Source of the DNA: an uncultured Acetobacteraceae bacterium
Lineage (GTDB): Bacteria > Pseudomonadota > Alphaproteobacteria > Acetobacterales > Acetobacteraceae
Reading direction: 5' to 3'
Length of the DNA: 64,000 nt
Assembly: GCA_903907955.1 (NCBI GenBank)
Contig: CAIVPZ010000057.1
Location: forward strand, 78,239-142,238
Below the pieces are notes generated by a model. The model worked only from the letters and a program-made list of their open reading frames with translations. It had not been told where the DNA came from and did no database searches. Position numbers and translations under genes: made by a program. Of this stretch, positions 63,093 to 64,000 are shown piece by piece; within the stretch, counting starts at the first letter, position 1, and every line of letters starts with the position of its first letter.

Positions 63093-63998
63093 ATGCGCCT
63101 CCCCGCACCTCTCGGCCTCCTCCTGTTGTTTGTTGCGGTGCCTGCTTTGGCGCAGCCCCCGCAGCCGGGCTGGGGTACTGATCAGCGAACCGGCTGGCGG
63201 GTGTGGACCCCGCTCACGCTGCCGGACGGAAGCGCCGTTCCGTCAGGGTCCTGCCAGAATGGCATGGCGCCAGGCCAGAGCGTGTTGCAGTGGTCCAAGA
63301 ACGGCAGATTCGAGGAAACGAACGATGGCGAATTCCATGATGGCAGGTTCACCGGCCGGGGTGTGTACACCTTCGCCAATGGCGACCGCTACGATGGGGA
63401 ATTCCGTGACGACAAGTTCAGCGGCTGGGGCGTCTACACCTTCGCGACCGGCGACCGCTACGATGGCGAGTTCCGCGACGGCAAGCGCAATGGCCGGGGT
63501 GTCTACATCATCGCGAATGGCGACCGCTACGACGGGGAATTCCGCGACGACCGGTTCAACGGCCGGGGTGTCTACACCTTCGCAACCGGCGACCGCTACG
63601 ATGGCGAATTCCGCGACGGCAGGCGAAACGGCCGGGGTGTCTACAGCAACACCAATGGTGAACGCTACGATGGAGAGTTCCGCGACGACAAGCTCATTAC
63701 AAAATATAGCGCGCCTCGAAATAATGTTTCAGAAATAACATTGAAAAAGGAAGCGGGAGTTCTGGTTGTTCCAGTAAGGATAAACAATGCTCTCACATTG
63801 AATTTTGCGGTCGACAGCGGTGCCGACGATGTCAGCGTGCCATCTGATGTTGTCATGACCCTCACGACTCCCCTCATTTTCTCTGTCCCACATCTTGTGC
63901 CGATTCGTGCCGATTCTCTACCAGGGGTGAGAGTTTTCTGGGATGAGTGGACGGCATGGACATGGAAGCGGCGGACCTGCGCGATGGTGGACGACTGA
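63093..63998 (+). CDS. Secreted MORN-repeat protein with truncated retropepsin-like domain
   Basis: 301 residues from ATG 63093 (GGAG six bases upstream; TTG 63081 is possible). Signal peptide at residues 1-21 (LGLLLLFVAVPALAQ). Five exact-length 23-residue MORN repeats cover residues 87-201 (GRGVYTFANGDRYDGEF type), after a weaker one. Next comes VLVVPVRINNALTLNFAVDS, the start of a clan-AA aspartic protease with the D-S-G-A at 241-244. The C-terminal half of that fold is missing: the last 45 residues (TTPLIF to the stop) match nothing. The 63700-63950 stretch is visibly more AT-rich than the repeats. The gene ends two bases before the end of the window. Confidence 0.75.
   Translation: MRLPAPLGLLLLFVAVPALAQPPQPGWGTDQRTGWRVWTPLTLPDGSAVPSGSCQNGMAPGQSVLQWSKNGRFEETNDGEFHDGRFTGRGVYTFANGDRYDGEFRDDKFSGWGVYTFATGDRYDGEFRDGKRNGRGVYIIANGDRYDGEFRDDRFNGRGVYTFATGDRYDGEFRDGRRNGRGVYSNTNGERYDGEFRDDKLITKYSAPRNNVSEITLKKEAGVLVVPVRINNALTLNFAVDSGADDVSVPSDVVMTLTTPLIFSVPHLVPIRADSLPGVRVFWDEWTAWTWKRRTCAMVDD
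63351..63695 (+). repeat. Five tandem 69-bp MORN units, alternating types
   Basis: Units of 69 bases start at 63351, 63420, 63489, 63558 and 63627. The first, third and fifth carry ANGDR or TNGER with FRDD; the second and fourth carry ATGDR with FRDG. The array therefore looks like copies of a 138-base dimer plus one more unit. It lies inside a coding region. Confidence 0.85.
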
Positions 63999-64000
63999 AG

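Noticed and set aside
63351..63695. CRISPR-like array
   Set aside because: The 69-base repeats are contiguous, in frame and code for MORN units, with no spacers.

Overview
The window is about 64 kb of high-GC chromosomal DNA (roughly 70% by eye) packed with genes on both strands. I read it as an alphaproteobacterium, most likely Acetobacteraceae/Rhodospirillales. The reasons are hopanoid genes hpnL-hpnM-hpnN, the nagZ-scpA-scpB-tatB-tatC-serS gene order, bactofilin, many GTG/TTG starts with clear Shine-Dalgarno sequences, and both tRNA genes encoding CCA. No rRNA, CRISPR array, prophage, defence island or biosynthetic gene cluster was seen.

Layout. 1-4.0 kb: a PHA-synthase-related DUF3141 gene behind a perfect 13-bp palindrome, then two acetoacetate-decarboxylase-fold genes, one of which has lost the catalytic residues. 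4.0-6.6 kb: serine hydrolase, M15 peptidase, a transposase scar and a small unknown gene. 6.7-9.9 kb: a rubrerythrin with an altered ligand, a serine-glyoxylate-type aminotransferase and two unknown genes. 9.9-15.2 kb: a two-gene operon encoding pyruvate:ferredoxin oxidoreductase and a GltD-like flavoprotein carrying ferredoxin clusters, with an FNR/FixK-type box and a correctly spaced -10. 15.4-22.4 kb: PAP2 phosphatase, DUF123, twin FmdB zinc ribbons, ComEC, gltX, tRNA-Leu, lipB and a glycosyltransferase-like gene. 22.8-26.1 kb: a large Cache/PAS/GAF/HD-GYP c-di-GMP protein. 26.4-33.2 kb: a new small ORF, nagZ, S2P protease, scpA, scpB, tatB, tatC, serS and pncA. 33.3-39.1 kb: lactonase, OYE reductase, GT39, FAH hydrolase and purC. 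39.2-41.2 kb: an Hpt protein and a sigma-54 activator, arranged like LuxU/LuxO. 41.3-46.3 kb: divergent biotin operons bioB-bioA-HAD and bioF-bioD around a strong palindrome. 46.4-54.7 kb: truncated siroheme synthase, tRNA-Glu, ISAs1 remnant, GST, Nnr, ParA, CopD-like protein, bactofilin, EI24, PfkB kinase and a small secreted protein. 54.9-62.8 kb: typA, hpnN, hpnM, a sulfotransferase and hpnL. 63.1-64 kb: a MORN-repeat protein fused to a truncated retropepsin-like domain.

The least ordinary signals lie mostly between genes. Three copies of a double-hairpin repeat each sit between two convergent genes. Two copies of a roughly 106-bp element with terminal inverted repeats each supply the stop codon of the gene they follow, and one copy splits tatB from tatC. 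A third palindromic element likewise contributes the pncA stop. The strongest regulatory readings are the FNR-type promoter of the PFOR operon and a CTGC-N3-GCAG palindrome, resembling a PhaR operator, ahead of the DUF3141 gene. All functional statements come from reading the sequence; no database search was possible.
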